The translations under genes and the position numbers were made by a program. From the IMG/VR virus record IMGVR_UViG_3300047557_000029, positions 1-24,592 of that record: a DNA stretch of 24,592 nt, one strand, 5' to 3'. Shown in pieces: positions 6,471 through 14,103 of this stretch. The DNA is from a virus. The notes under the pieces are model-generated. The model was not told the DNA's origin. It did not search any database and saw nothing but the letters and a program-made list of their open reading frames with translations. Numbering within the stretch: the first letter of the stretch is position 1; every line of letters starts with the position of its first letter.

Positions 6471-6821
6471 ATGGGTAATCGGTTCGCTAGTGGTAAATGG
6501 GCAATATCTGAGTGCGACATTTGTGGCTTCAGATACAAACTAAAGGAGTTAGCGCAGCTCGTAATTAAAACAAAGAACGTAAATATCTTGGCTTGCCCGG
6601 AGTGCTGGAACCCGGATCAGCCGCAGCTCCAGCTGGGAATGTTCCCGGTTGATGATCCCCAGGCGCTGCGCAATCCCAGACCAGATTTCACCGGTTACCC
6701 ACAGAGCCGTTCTTTGATATTACCGTTGCAGATAGGGCCGATAGAACCCGGAGATACATTCGCAATAGGACAGGTTTTAGGGTTAGGTGGCGTAGGGCAG
6801 GTAACAATAGTTATAACTTAG
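6471..6821 (+). CDS. zinc-ribbon protein of the neck region
   Basis: 116 residues. Cys15-x2-Cys18 (CDICGFRYK) and Cys42-x2-Cys45 (CPECWNPDQPQ) make a clear four-Cys zinc ribbon, followed by a Pro-rich central part (PVDDPQALRNPRP) and a Gly/Val/Ile-rich beta tail ending QVTIVIT. Proteins with this CDxCGFRYKL...CPxCW pattern recur beside phage neck genes; a structural role is likely but unproven. One base separates the upstream stop from its ATG. DNA binding is an alternative given the ribbon, although the rest of the protein does not look basic. Confidence 0.7.
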   Translation: MGNRFASGKWAISECDICGFRYKLKELAQLVIKTKNVNILACPECWNPDQPQLQLGMFPVDDPQALRNPRPDFTGYPQSRSLILPLQIGPIEPGDTFAIGQVLGLGGVGQVTIVIT

Positions 6822-6830
6822 GAGTAGGAA

Positions 6831-7016
6831 ATGGATAAATCAGCAATGAAAAAGGTCGCCAAGGCCGAGGTCAAAAGCCATGAGAAGAAGATGCATGGCA
6901 AAGGCTATCGCGCTGGCGGCAAGACCAATCTGGAAATGAAGAAGCTTGGGCGTGGCTTGGCAAAGGTTGCCAACCAGATGTCGCCTGTTCGTAAAGTCCG
7001 CGCAACGGGGATCTAA
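6831..7016 (+). CDS. 61-residue basic protein (EVKSHEKKMHG family)
   Basis: The N-terminal half is a Lys/Ala helix (MKKVAKAEVKSHEKKMHGKG), followed by YRAGGKTNLEMKKLGRGLAK and a C-terminal VRKVRATGI. I recognise the VAKxEVKxHEKxMH pattern from small phage proteins that often sit next to GGK-type genes. The last residues RATGI resemble the first five residues of the RADGI tag elsewhere in this cassette, as though the tag were cut short. AGGAGTAGG just upstream is a good ribosome-binding site. The function is unknown. Confidence 0.65.
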   Translation: MDKSAMKKVAKAEVKSHEKKMHGKGYRAGGKTNLEMKKLGRGLAKVANQMSPVRKVRATGI

Positions 7017-7018
7017 TC

Positions 7019-7285
7019 ATGCCTAAATACTCAATGAAAAAAGGCGGCAAAGAGATTGGCCCAGCCAGTGTCTATGCTGAGCCGCATACCATGACTGGTA
7101 AAAAAGTGACCGCTAATAAGCTTCCGCTTCAGGAAAACGGCACCCAGTACACCAACACCATGAATATGTCGGTTGGCAATGTTAGCCGTGGCAAGTTTCC
7201 TCCGGTAAACAAAAACGGCGCAACCCAGATCCGTGGAACTGGTGCTGCAACTAAGGCAAAAGTGGCTCACGGCCCAATGGCTTAA
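7019..7285 (+). CDS. small basic protein ending in a GTGAATK motif
   Basis: 88 residues, hydrophilic. It starts YSMKKGGKEIGPASVYAEPH, has a polar middle and ends RGTGAATKAKVAHGPMA (residues 72-88). That ending lines up position by position with RADGIAKKGKTRG of the 3.8-5.1 kb genes: R, small, D/T, G, small, A, polar, K, small, K. I read it as a diverged member of the same C-terminal module; RGTGAATKG-type endings are familiar from small phage proteins. The function is unknown. It sits directly upstream of the second neck gene, which begins at the base after its stop. Confidence 0.6.
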   Translation: MPKYSMKKGGKEIGPASVYAEPHTMTGKKVTANKLPLQENGTQYTNTMNMSVGNVSRGKFPPVNKNGATQIRGTGAATKAKVAHGPMA

Positions 7286-7918
7286 ATGAACTACACCAGT
7301 TTAAAAGCCAACATAGCCGACTACTGTGAAAACACTTTCACAGAGGATGAGTTTGCGACGTTTACACGGTTAGCTGAGCAGCGGATTTACAACAGCTGCC
7401 AGCCTCCGGCTATTCGTAAAAACGTGACCGGCACGACGACCGCAAACAATAAATACCTGGCTATGCCATCGGACTTTCTGTACACGTATTCGCTGGCAGT
7501 CGTAGACCCCACCACCGGGGCGTATGAGTATCTGCTTAATAAAGATGTTAACTACATTCGCCAAGCGTTTCCGTTTCCGGCTGTGACTGGGAAACCTACG
7601 CATTACGCTTATTTTGATCAAAACACGTTTATCCTTGGCCCAACTCCAAACTCAACATACACAATGGAGTTGCACTACGGTTACTACCCGGAAAGCATTG
7701 TGACAGCTGGTACCACGTGGCTTGGGGATAACTTTGATATGGCGCTATTTAACGGGGCCATGATTGAGGCGATCACCTTTATGAAGGGCGAGCCAGACTT
7801 GGTCAAGCTGTACGAAGATCGGTACATTCAGTCCATAGCTCTGCTCAAGAATATGGCTGACGGTAAACTGCGTGAAGATGCCTACCGTGACGGGCAAGTT
7901 AAGGTTAAGGTGGCATGA
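7286..7918 (+). CDS. neck/adaptor protein 2 (SU10-type adaptor-like)
   Basis: 210 residues. The N-terminal helix YTSLKANIADYCENTFTEDE and FATFTRLAEQRIYNSC is followed by a beta-rich centre (KYLAMPSDFLYTYSLAVVD, PTHYAYFDQNTFILGPTP, YTMELHYGYYPES) and a helical end (LVKLYEDRYIQSIALLKNMA). This matches the head-tail adaptor family of short-tailed phages related to SU10, and would form a dodecameric or hexameric collar between portal and tail. It overlaps the next gene at ATGATG. The family name is from pattern memory, while the neck role is also supported by the first neck gene 0.8 kb upstream. Confidence 0.7.
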   Translation: MNYTSLKANIADYCENTFTEDEFATFTRLAEQRIYNSCQPPAIRKNVTGTTTANNKYLAMPSDFLYTYSLAVVDPTTGAYEYLLNKDVNYIRQAFPFPAVTGKPTHYAYFDQNTFILGPTPNSTYTMELHYGYYPESIVTAGTTWLGDNFDMALFNGAMIEAITFMKGEPDLVKLYEDRYIQSIALLKNMADGKLREDAYRDGQVKVKVA

Positions 7919-8205
7919 TGCTTTCAGCTTCTGGCGGCGCACTCTTAGGAAACATCAAAGCTATGGGCGTATCAGGTCGTGGCTTTACTCCAGAAGAGTT
8001 GGCTGAAAACGCTCTTGATCGAATCATTTCTATTAGCGCAACGGCAGACCCGGTTATTCGTCAACAGGCCGAGGCTTTCCGTGAACACATTCGTATGGTG
8101 CTGGTAAGTTATGGCAACCAGTGTGTCAGGTCAAACCACACCACGATTTCTAACCGCCTCCGAGAGGCGGGGCATCCTGAATTAACTCAACTTTTGGAGA
8201 AATAA
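7915..8205 (+). CDS. small conserved phage protein
   Basis: 96 residues. MGVSGRGFTPEELAENALDR starts the conserved part at ~residue 17, followed by DPVIRQQAEAFREHIRMVL and a C-terminal HTTISNRLREAGHPELTQLL. I recognise the GRGxTPEExAExALDxII...EAFRxHI...REAGHPEL order from small virion-region proteins of aquatic phages; no function is assigned to them as far as I know. It is mostly helical. The first Met codons (7915 and 7918) overlap the adaptor stop, so the start is ambiguous by one residue. A tail-assembly or head-completion accessory role is possible. Confidence 0.65.
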   Translation: MMLSASGGALLGNIKAMGVSGRGFTPEELAENALDRIISISATADPVIRQQAEAFREHIRMVLVSYGNQCVRSNHTTISNRLREAGHPELTQLLEK

Positions 8206-8206
8206 A

Positions 8207-8674
8207 ATGCCTATTTCAGTAACAACCGCAATGCCCACCTCATTTAAGGTCGCTATCCTGCGAGCCTTCCATGACTTCACGGCATCAACCGGTAACACAT
8301 TTAAATTAGCCTTGCTCAAGGCAACCGCCTCTGGCAGCGGAACCTTTGGCGCAGCCACCACAAACTACAGCGATCTGGGTTCAGATGAGCTGGGTAGCGG
8401 TAGTGGTTATACCACTGGTGGCAACACCCTGACTTCGGTTACTCCGACTTCGGACGGCACAACCGCCATCTGTGACTTTGATAACACAACTTGGACATCG
8501 GCCACGTTTACTACTTGTGGCGGACTGATTTACAACTCCTCGACTGTTGGTGCTGTTTCAGGCCGGGCTTGTGCGGTTCTGAGCTTTGGTGGTGATCAGC
8601 AAGTGTCGTCAGGTGACTTCCAAATTCAGTTCCCGGCAGCTGCCGCAGCAACAGCAATTATTCGTATCGCCTAA
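8207..8674 (+). CDS. putative tail/virion structural protein
   Basis: 155 residues, beta-rich. SFKVAILRAFHDFTASTGNT and FKLALLKATASGSG are followed by SGYTTGGNTLTSVTPTSDGT, AICDFDNTTWTSATFTTCGG and an Ala-rich end. This FK(V/L)AL + GYT-x-GG + D-x-TW order is typical of a common phage virion protein that precedes fibre genes. GGAGAAATAAA upstream is a good ribosome-binding site. It is probably a tail or fibre-base component. No enzymatic motif is seen. Confidence 0.6.
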   Translation: MPISVTTAMPTSFKVAILRAFHDFTASTGNTFKLALLKATASGSGTFGAATTNYSDLGSDELGSGSGYTTGGNTLTSVTPTSDGTTAICDFDNTTWTSATFTTCGGLIYNSSTVGAVSGRACAVLSFGGDQQVSSGDFQIQFPAAAAATAIIRIA

Positions 8675-8684
8675 AAGGTAAATC

Positions 8685-11600
8685 ATGGCCTTGGTGCTTG
8701 CAGATCGGGTACAAGAAACCACCACGACGGTAGGAAACGGGACTATTACCCTTGCGGGTGCAGTCAACGGTTTCCAGACGTTTGCCGCAGTTGGGGACGG
8801 AAATACCACTTACTACACCATTACAGGTGGCAGTGAGTGGGAAGTTGGTATTGGAACGTACACATCTTCAGGCACCACCTTATCCCGGGACACGGTTTTA
8901 TCGTCATCGGCAGGTGGGGCCAAGGTAAGTTTTTCCGCAGGCACTAAGTATGTATTTGTAACCTACCCACAAGAGCGGTCGGTCTACACAAATGGTACAG
9001 CCGTGGTGTTTGAAAACGGAGCTACGGTAGCCAACAATCAGCTGACCAATAGCTCTGTAACACTAGGATCAACCTCAGTAAGTCTTGGCGGCACGGCATC
9101 GACCCTGGCCGGTCTGACATCGGTAGCGGTTACCCAACCACCGTCATCGGCCCTTCAGTTAGCCACTAAGCAATATGTGGATGATGCTGTTTCAAGCGGA
9201 ATCACAATTCACACGCCGGTTCGGGTTGAGAGTCCAACCGCTCTTAATGCCACCTATACAGCAGGCGGCACAGCGGTAACAGTCACTGACATTACCGGAA
9301 GCAAGACGCTGACGTTTTCAACATCGCCCAGCCTAGCGGTAAACGACCAGATTGTCTTCTCATCAACGGCAAATGGAATCGTATCCGGGACTGCGTATTA
9401 CGTCTTTTCAGCCCCTGCCGCAAATCAAGTAACCCTGTCGCTGTCTTATAACGGCCCAGAAATTACCACCCTGACAAACGGAACCGGGCTATCAATTAGC
9501 GGAACCGTAAACGCTGGCGTAGGCGCAACCCTGACTAATGCTGGTACTAAAGCAGCTCTTCAGATTGACGGAATTAACCTTTCGACCACCAATCGAGTGC
9601 TGGTTTATAACCAAACAAACGCCTACGAAAATGGCATTTACACGGTTACAACCGTAGGAACTCCAGATCCTGGTGGCACTAACTGGGTATTGACCCGGGC
9701 AACAACAGAAAACACTTATAAACCAGATAGCACATCTGGTCTTGGTCAAGGCGATTATTTCTTTGTCCAAGAGGGTAATACTGGGGCAGGTGAGTCGTAT
9801 GTTCTCACTACAAATAACCCGTTAATTATTGGCACGACTAACCTGACGTTTACTCAGTTCGGTGCTTCCCAGGTTTACTCCGCAGGCACCGGACTTACGC
9901 TTAACGGAACTCAGTTCAGCCTGACATCGCCGGTAACAACGTCACTTGGCGGTACTGGACTGACTTCGTATACGGCTGGAGATCTGCCGTATTACGCTAC
10001 CGGGACGGCATTTACCAAGCTTGGTATTGGAGCTGCTTCGACTATTTTGACCTCTAGCGGCACAGCCCCTCAGTGGTCAACGGCCAGCGGGATCTCGGTC
10101 GGTACGGCTACAAATTTGGAAGGCGGCGCTCAGGGGTCTATTCCTTATCAAAGCGCTGCTGGTACAACGGTATTTTTAACTAAAGATACGACCGCCACTA
10201 GATACTTAGCCAATACCGGTACAAGCAATAATCCAGCCTGGGCGCAGATCGATCTTTCTAACGGCGTTACTGGAACCCTGCCGATTGCTAACGGTGGTAC
10301 TGGTGCGACAACGCTAGCCGGGGCGAATATTGCTGTAACTAATGTCAGCAATACATTCACATCTGCTCAAACATTCCGGGCCGCTAATGCAATCCGGTCA
10401 GAAGCCGCATCATCTCAAGACGCGATTGTTCTAGCTGGCCGGGCAGGCGGCACAGCAAGTTATGCAGTAACTTTGACACCAGCAACACTGTCATCAAGCA
10501 CAACCTTAACCCTGCCTAATGTCACTGATACTGTAGCAACGATTGGTACTGGTCAAACATTTACCGGTGCGAACACATTTAGAACAACATCGGGAACAAG
10601 ATTTGAAGAAGCGGCAACCCAAGATGCAGTCATTATTGATGGTAGGGCAGGTGGTACAAACTCCTACGCTGTAACAATACAGCCAACGACATTAGCGGCT
10701 AACAGAACATTAACTCTTCCAGATGCCTCCGGAACAATTCTCCAATCAGGAACGGCGGTTACAGTAGCCCAAGGTGGAACGGGCATTACCTCTGGTACGT
10801 CAGGCGGAATACCTTATTTCTCTAGCACCTCTGCTATTGCAAGTTCTGGGGCCTTGGCAGCAAATGCTTTGGTTATTGGAGGTGGCGCTGGTGTAGCTCC
10901 GTCAACAACTACAACTGGAGCTAACGTATTAACAGCCCTTGGAGTGGCAGTTGGATCATCCGGAGCGTTCACTACCAATAACGCAGCTAACACTTTTACA
11001 GCCGCACAGACATTTAGGGCTGCAAATGCCGTTAGATCTGAGGCAGCATCTACCCAAGACGCTATAGTATTGGCGGGTCGAGCTGGTGGTACTGGATCAT
11101 TTGCCGTCACTCTTACTCCAGCAACACTAGCTTCAAGCACAACGCTTACTCTGCCAAACGTCACCAGTACAGTTGCAGTGCTTGGTACGGCACAGACTTT
11201 TACGGCCGCTCAAACCTTTAGAGCTGCAAGTGCAATACGATCAGAAGCGGCGTCAACTCAGGATGCCGTTGTACTTGCTGGTCGAGCAGGCGGCACGGGA
11301 TCTTTTGCGGTCACCTTAACGCCTACAACTTTAGCAGCCAATAGAACTTTAACTCTTCCAGACAACTCTGGAACGGTGTTGACTACTGGTGCAGCGGTGA
11401 CGGTTGCACAAGGTGGTACCGGTCTTACATCGCTTACGGCTTATGGTCTTTTAGCCGCTGGAACTACCGGTACTGGTAATTTACAACAGGTATCTGGAAC
11501 CGGAACATCTGGTCAAGTATTGACATCTAATGGTGCAAGTGCGTTGCCAACCTGGCAAACAGCCAGCACTCCAGCAAAAGCTAGTGGAGCAATTATTGTT

Positions 11601-11729
11601 AACACAACAACGATTAGTGAAAATTACACGATACCAAGCGGATCTAATGGATTTACTGTGGGGCCGGTAACTGTGTCGTCTGGATTTGCTGTAACGGTTA
11701 CGAGTGGTCAACGATGGGTAGTGATCTAG
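8685..11729 (+). CDS. large repetitive tail fibre protein
   Basis: 1014 residues, the largest gene here. The N-terminal ~100 residues (EWEVGIGTYTSSGTTLSRDT, then GTKYVFVTYPQE) are a familiar fibre head domain; LATKQYVDDAVSSGI (~residue 160) starts a second domain. Residues ~557-900 hold four copies of a ~65-residue repeat (see the repeat entry) with GGTG turns between. The last ~40 residues (ENYTIPSGSNGFTVGP ending SGQRWVVI) recur at the end of the gene at 12613. It would be a trimeric, fibrous host-binding protein. No S74 peptidase/chaperone motif is visible at the C-terminus. Confidence 0.75.
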   Translation: MALVLADRVQETTTTVGNGTITLAGAVNGFQTFAAVGDGNTTYYTITGGSEWEVGIGTYTSSGTTLSRDTVLSSSAGGAKVSFSAGTKYVFVTYPQERSVYTNGTAVVFENGATVANNQLTNSSVTLGSTSVSLGGTASTLAGLTSVAVTQPPSSALQLATKQYVDDAVSSGITIHTPVRVESPTALNATYTAGGTAVTVTDITGSKTLTFSTSPSLAVNDQIVFSSTANGIVSGTAYYVFSAPAANQVTLSLSYNGPEITTLTNGTGLSISGTVNAGVGATLTNAGTKAALQIDGINLSTTNRVLVYNQTNAYENGIYTVTTVGTPDPGGTNWVLTRATTENTYKPDSTSGLGQGDYFFVQEGNTGAGESYVLTTNNPLIIGTTNLTFTQFGASQVYSAGTGLTLNGTQFSLTSPVTTSLGGTGLTSYTAGDLPYYATGTAFTKLGIGAASTILTSSGTAPQWSTASGISVGTATNLEGGAQGSIPYQSAAGTTVFLTKDTTATRYLANTGTSNNPAWAQIDLSNGVTGTLPIANGGTGATTLAGANIAVTNVSNTFTSAQTFRAANAIRSEAASSQDAIVLAGRAGGTASYAVTLTPATLSSSTTLTLPNVTDTVATIGTGQTFTGANTFRTTSGTRFEEAATQDAVIIDGRAGGTNSYAVTIQPTTLAANRTLTLPDASGTILQSGTAVTVAQGGTGITSGTSGGIPYFSSTSAIASSGALAANALVIGGGAGVAPSTTTTGANVLTALGVAVGSSGAFTTNNAANTFTAAQTFRAANAVRSEAASTQDAIVLAGRAGGTGSFAVTLTPATLASSTTLTLPNVTSTVAVLGTAQTFTAAQTFRAASAIRSEAASTQDAVVLAGRAGGTGSFAVTLTPTTLAANRTLTLPDNSGTVLTTGAAVTVAQGGTGLTSLTAYGLLAAGTTGTGNLQQVSGTGTSGQVLTSNGASALPTWQTASTPAKASGAIIVNTTTISENYTIPSGSNGFTVGPVTVSSGFAVTVTSGQRWVVI
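10353..11390 (+). repeat. four ~65-residue coding repeats in the large fibre gene
   Basis: Copies start at about 10353, 10557, 10992 and 11196. Each has TF-x(3)-TFR, then a SEAA(S/T)QDA core (copy 2: EEAATQDA), GRAGGT, an (A/V)VT strand and a LTLP(N/D) end. Copies 1-2 and 3-4 are adjacent pairs; about 240 bases of GGTG-containing spacer separate the pairs. Protein identity between copies is high, but codons often differ at third positions. Confidence 0.85.
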
Positions 11730-11737
11730 AGGATTAA

Positions 11738-12604
11738 ATGTTTGGCTTTTCCGCCTTTGCCGCTGCGCCCTTTGCGTCACAGGGTGGAATAAATGCCGAA
11801 GTACCGGTAACGGGTGTACAGGGCAGTGGTGCGGTTGGTGATGTAGCGTTTAGAGTTGATGATTCAGTCCTTCTAACTGGCGTTCAGGGCGATGGATTTG
11901 TAAATGATGTAACCACCAAAGTATTAAAGTTGGTGCAAGTCACTGGGGTACAGGGTGACGGAGCAGTTGGAACAGTAGCAATACGTGTTGACAATGTTGA
12001 CATTCCAACTGGTGTAGAAGGTACTGGTGCAGTAGGAACGGTAACTCCTCTTGTGGCCTATATGGTCACTGGAGTTGTAGGAACCGGAGCGGCAAATGAT
12101 GTAGTGCTAAGAATTGACAGTAACTATGAAGTTACTGGAGTATCAGGAACAGGTGCGGTTGGAAATGTAACAACCGAAGTTGATGATGCGGTTGTACCGA
12201 CCGGAGTAGAAGGAACCGGAGCAGTAGGGGATGTAGCGTTTCAGATTAATAGCAACTATGAGGTTGCTGGTGTATCTGGAGCAGGAGCAGTAGGAAATGT
12301 AACGCCTCAGTACGATGAAACGGTTGTAGTAACAGGAGTATCCGGAACAGGTGCGGTAGGAACAGTAAGTACAACAACTGGGGAAATAATTACCCCAACA
12401 GGAGTTTCAGGTACAGGCGCAGTTGGTATAGTAGCTGTAGAGATAGATGACAGTAAGCTAGTAACTGGAGTAGCTGGAACTGGAGCAGTAGGAACAGTAT
12501 TTATAGCGGGATGGACTTTGATTAACGATGCTCAAGTACCGAACTGGCAGACGATTAATGATGCACAAGTACCCAATTGGGAAGAGATTGACGTAGCGGC
12601 ATAG
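11738..12604 (+). CDS. 11-repeat beta-solenoid-like fibre protein
   Basis: 288 residues. After a short N-terminus (MFGFSAFAAAPFASQGG) there are eleven ~22-residue repeats with core TGVxGTGAVGxV, residues ~22-258, each followed by a variable acidic strand. The end has two copies of INDAQVPNW within the last 30 residues. The strict spacing suggests one beta coil per repeat or a stack of short beta arcs. Proteins with TGVEGTGAVG-type repeats occur in aquatic phages next to fibre genes, probably as virion fibres. The gap to the upstream gene is 8 bases and holds GAGG. Confidence 0.7.
   Translation: MFGFSAFAAAPFASQGGINAEVPVTGVQGSGAVGDVAFRVDDSVLLTGVQGDGFVNDVTTKVLKLVQVTGVQGDGAVGTVAIRVDNVDIPTGVEGTGAVGTVTPLVAYMVTGVVGTGAANDVVLRIDSNYEVTGVSGTGAVGNVTTEVDDAVVPTGVEGTGAVGDVAFQINSNYEVAGVSGAGAVGNVTPQYDETVVVTGVSGTGAVGTVSTTTGEIITPTGVSGTGAVGIVAVEIDDSKLVTGVAGTGAVGTVFIAGWTLINDAQVPNWQTINDAQVPNWEEIDVAA
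11801..12511 (+). repeat. eleven ~66-base repeats (TGVxGTGAVGxV)
   Basis: Eleven in-frame units encode the core of the solenoid-like protein. Core glycines are invariant in most copies; copy 2 (GDGFVNDV) and copy 5 (GTGAANDV) have the most changed cores. Inter-core strands pair up: RIDSN-YEV and QINSN-YEV recur in copies 5/6 and 7/8, suggesting duplication of a two-repeat block. Confidence 0.85.
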
Positions 12605-12612
12605 GGATAAAA

Positions 12613-13521
12613 ATGGCAACTTCATATACCTCATTACTAGGTTTTGCCCTCCCGGTCACCGGAGAGTTGGACGGTACGTGGGGGACAACGGTTAATAACA
12701 GCATTACGGAGCTGGTTGAAGATTCCATTGCTGCTACAGCCACGGCTAGTGTTACATCAGGAAACTGGACGCTAACCACCACGGGTTCAGGGGCCGTCAA
12801 TCAGGCTCGATGCGCCATCCTGATACCAACCGGGACGCCAGGCGTAAGCCGAGAAGTGATTGCCCCAAGCCAGTCCAAGGCTTATGTGGTGATCAATCAG
12901 TCCGATGCGGCGGTCGTCCTCAAAGGTTCAGCCACAACCGGTGTCTCGATACCAGCTGGGGATAAGGCGTTAGTCGCTTGGAACGGGTCAGACTTTATCC
13001 GGATTGGCGTATCGCCTGGCGGTTCAAATACCCAAGTTCAATACAACAACAACGGACTTTTGGCCGGGTCTGCCAATCTTACTTTCGACGGCACAACGCT
13101 GACCGGGGCTGGATTCTCTGGCCCGCTAAATGGCTCAGTAGGGGCTACCACCCCATCGACCGGCGTATTTACTCAGGTAGACGTTACAGCCCAGGGCGAC
13201 CTGCGCCTACAGGATTCGGCAGGAGGGCAATATGTTGCGCTGCAAGCTCCGGCCACCATAACCGTAAGCTATACCCTGACTCTGCCAATCGCAGATGGAA
13301 CATCCGGTCAGCTGATACAAACCGATGGGTCAGGAAACCTGTCATTTGTGACGGTGGCAAACCCAACCGGAGCTGGCGGGGCGCTACTAAATAACACTAC
13401 AACCGTGAATGAAAACTATACAATTCCGGCAGGGACAAATTCATTGTCGGTCGGGCCAATAACGATTAGTTCAGGTTATGCAATTACAGTGACCAGCGGA
13501 CAGCGCTGGGTCGTGATTTAA
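12613..13521 (+). CDS. fibre protein sharing its tip domain with the large fibre
   Basis: 302 residues. The N-terminus TSYTSLLGFALPVTGELDGT and WGTTVNNSITELVEDSI is a known fibre/base domain of phages. The centre has SPGGSNTQVQYNNNGLLAGS, then a GDLRLQDSAGGQYVALQAPA block with DGTSGQLIQTDGSGNL, a module reused in the glycine-rich proteins downstream. The C-terminal ~40 residues match the end of the 1014-residue fibre (ENYTIPAGTN ... SGQRWVVI). It is probably a host-binding fibre. The shared end points to exchange of the tip domain between genes. Confidence 0.7.
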   Translation: MATSYTSLLGFALPVTGELDGTWGTTVNNSITELVEDSIAATATASVTSGNWTLTTTGSGAVNQARCAILIPTGTPGVSREVIAPSQSKAYVVINQSDAAVVLKGSATTGVSIPAGDKALVAWNGSDFIRIGVSPGGSNTQVQYNNNGLLAGSANLTFDGTTLTGAGFSGPLNGSVGATTPSTGVFTQVDVTAQGDLRLQDSAGGQYVALQAPATITVSYTLTLPIADGTSGQLIQTDGSGNLSFVTVANPTGAGGALLNNTTTVNENYTIPAGTNSLSVGPITISSGYAITVTSGQRWVVI

Positions 13522-13530
13522 GGAGCAAAG

Positions 13531-14103
13531 ATGAGTACGATTGCAGCAGGAACCACATCCGGCACCGCCCTAGTCAATACCGGTGATACGACCGGTACAC
13601 TGATATTACAGACTAACGGCACGACCACAGCGGTTACGTTAGGAACAGACCAGTCAGCCACTTTTGCTGGCAAGGCGATTATGACTGGATCGTCTAGCGT
13701 TGCTGGAGTAAAGATTTCCGATGTGCTGGAGACCGCCACAATCTCGGCCACGGCAGCTACGGGAACGATCAACTACGACGTCACGACCCAAGCGGTTTTG
13801 TACTACACCTCAAACGCCTCGGCTAACTGGACGGTGAACTTTCGTGGATCGAGCGGTACAAGCCTGAACACGCTGATGGCTACCGGTGAGTCTGTGACCG
13901 TGGCTTTCTTTGTTACCCAAGGTGCTACGGCTTACTACAACAACGTCGTCCAAGTAGACGGCAGCTCGGTAACGCCTAAGTACCAGGGTGGTACGGCATG
14001 GTCGGCAGGTAACGCAAGCAGTATTGATGCTTACACATATACGGTAATCAAAACTGGGAATGCCGCATTTACGGTGTTTGCCGCTCAGACGAGGTTTGCA
14101 TAA
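13531..14103 (+). CDS. putative fibre/virion structural protein
   Basis: 190 residues. The N-terminal 40 residues (ALVNTGDTTGTLILQTNGTT) match in plan the start of the glycine-rich protein at 16487. From ~residue 62 it has KISDVLETATISATAATGTI, then NYDVTTQAVLYYTSNASANW, FRGSSGTSLNTLMATGESVT and YYNNVVQVDGSSVTPKYQGG, a beta-sandwich-like domain seen in many aquatic phage structural proteins. AAGGAG at 13520-13525 is a strong ribosome-binding site. Its exact place in the virion is unknown. It overlaps the next start by one base (TAATG). Confidence 0.65.
   Translation: MSTIAAGTTSGTALVNTGDTTGTLILQTNGTTTAVTLGTDQSATFAGKAIMTGSSSVAGVKISDVLETATISATAATGTINYDVTTQAVLYYTSNASANWTVNFRGSSGTSLNTLMATGESVTVAFFVTQGATAYYNNVVQVDGSSVTPKYQGGTAWSAGNASSIDAYTYTVIKTGNAAFTVFAAQTRFA

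Noticed and set aside
5732-6538. 268-residue open frame on the - strand
   Set aside because: It is antisense to the first neck gene and the zinc-ribbon gene, has no recognisable domain, and its residue order looks random.
10353-12511. Regular repeats that might be taken for a CRISPR array
   Set aside because: The repeats are in-frame coding units of ~200 and ~66 bases with protein-level conservation, no constant direct repeat with unique spacers, and no cas genes.
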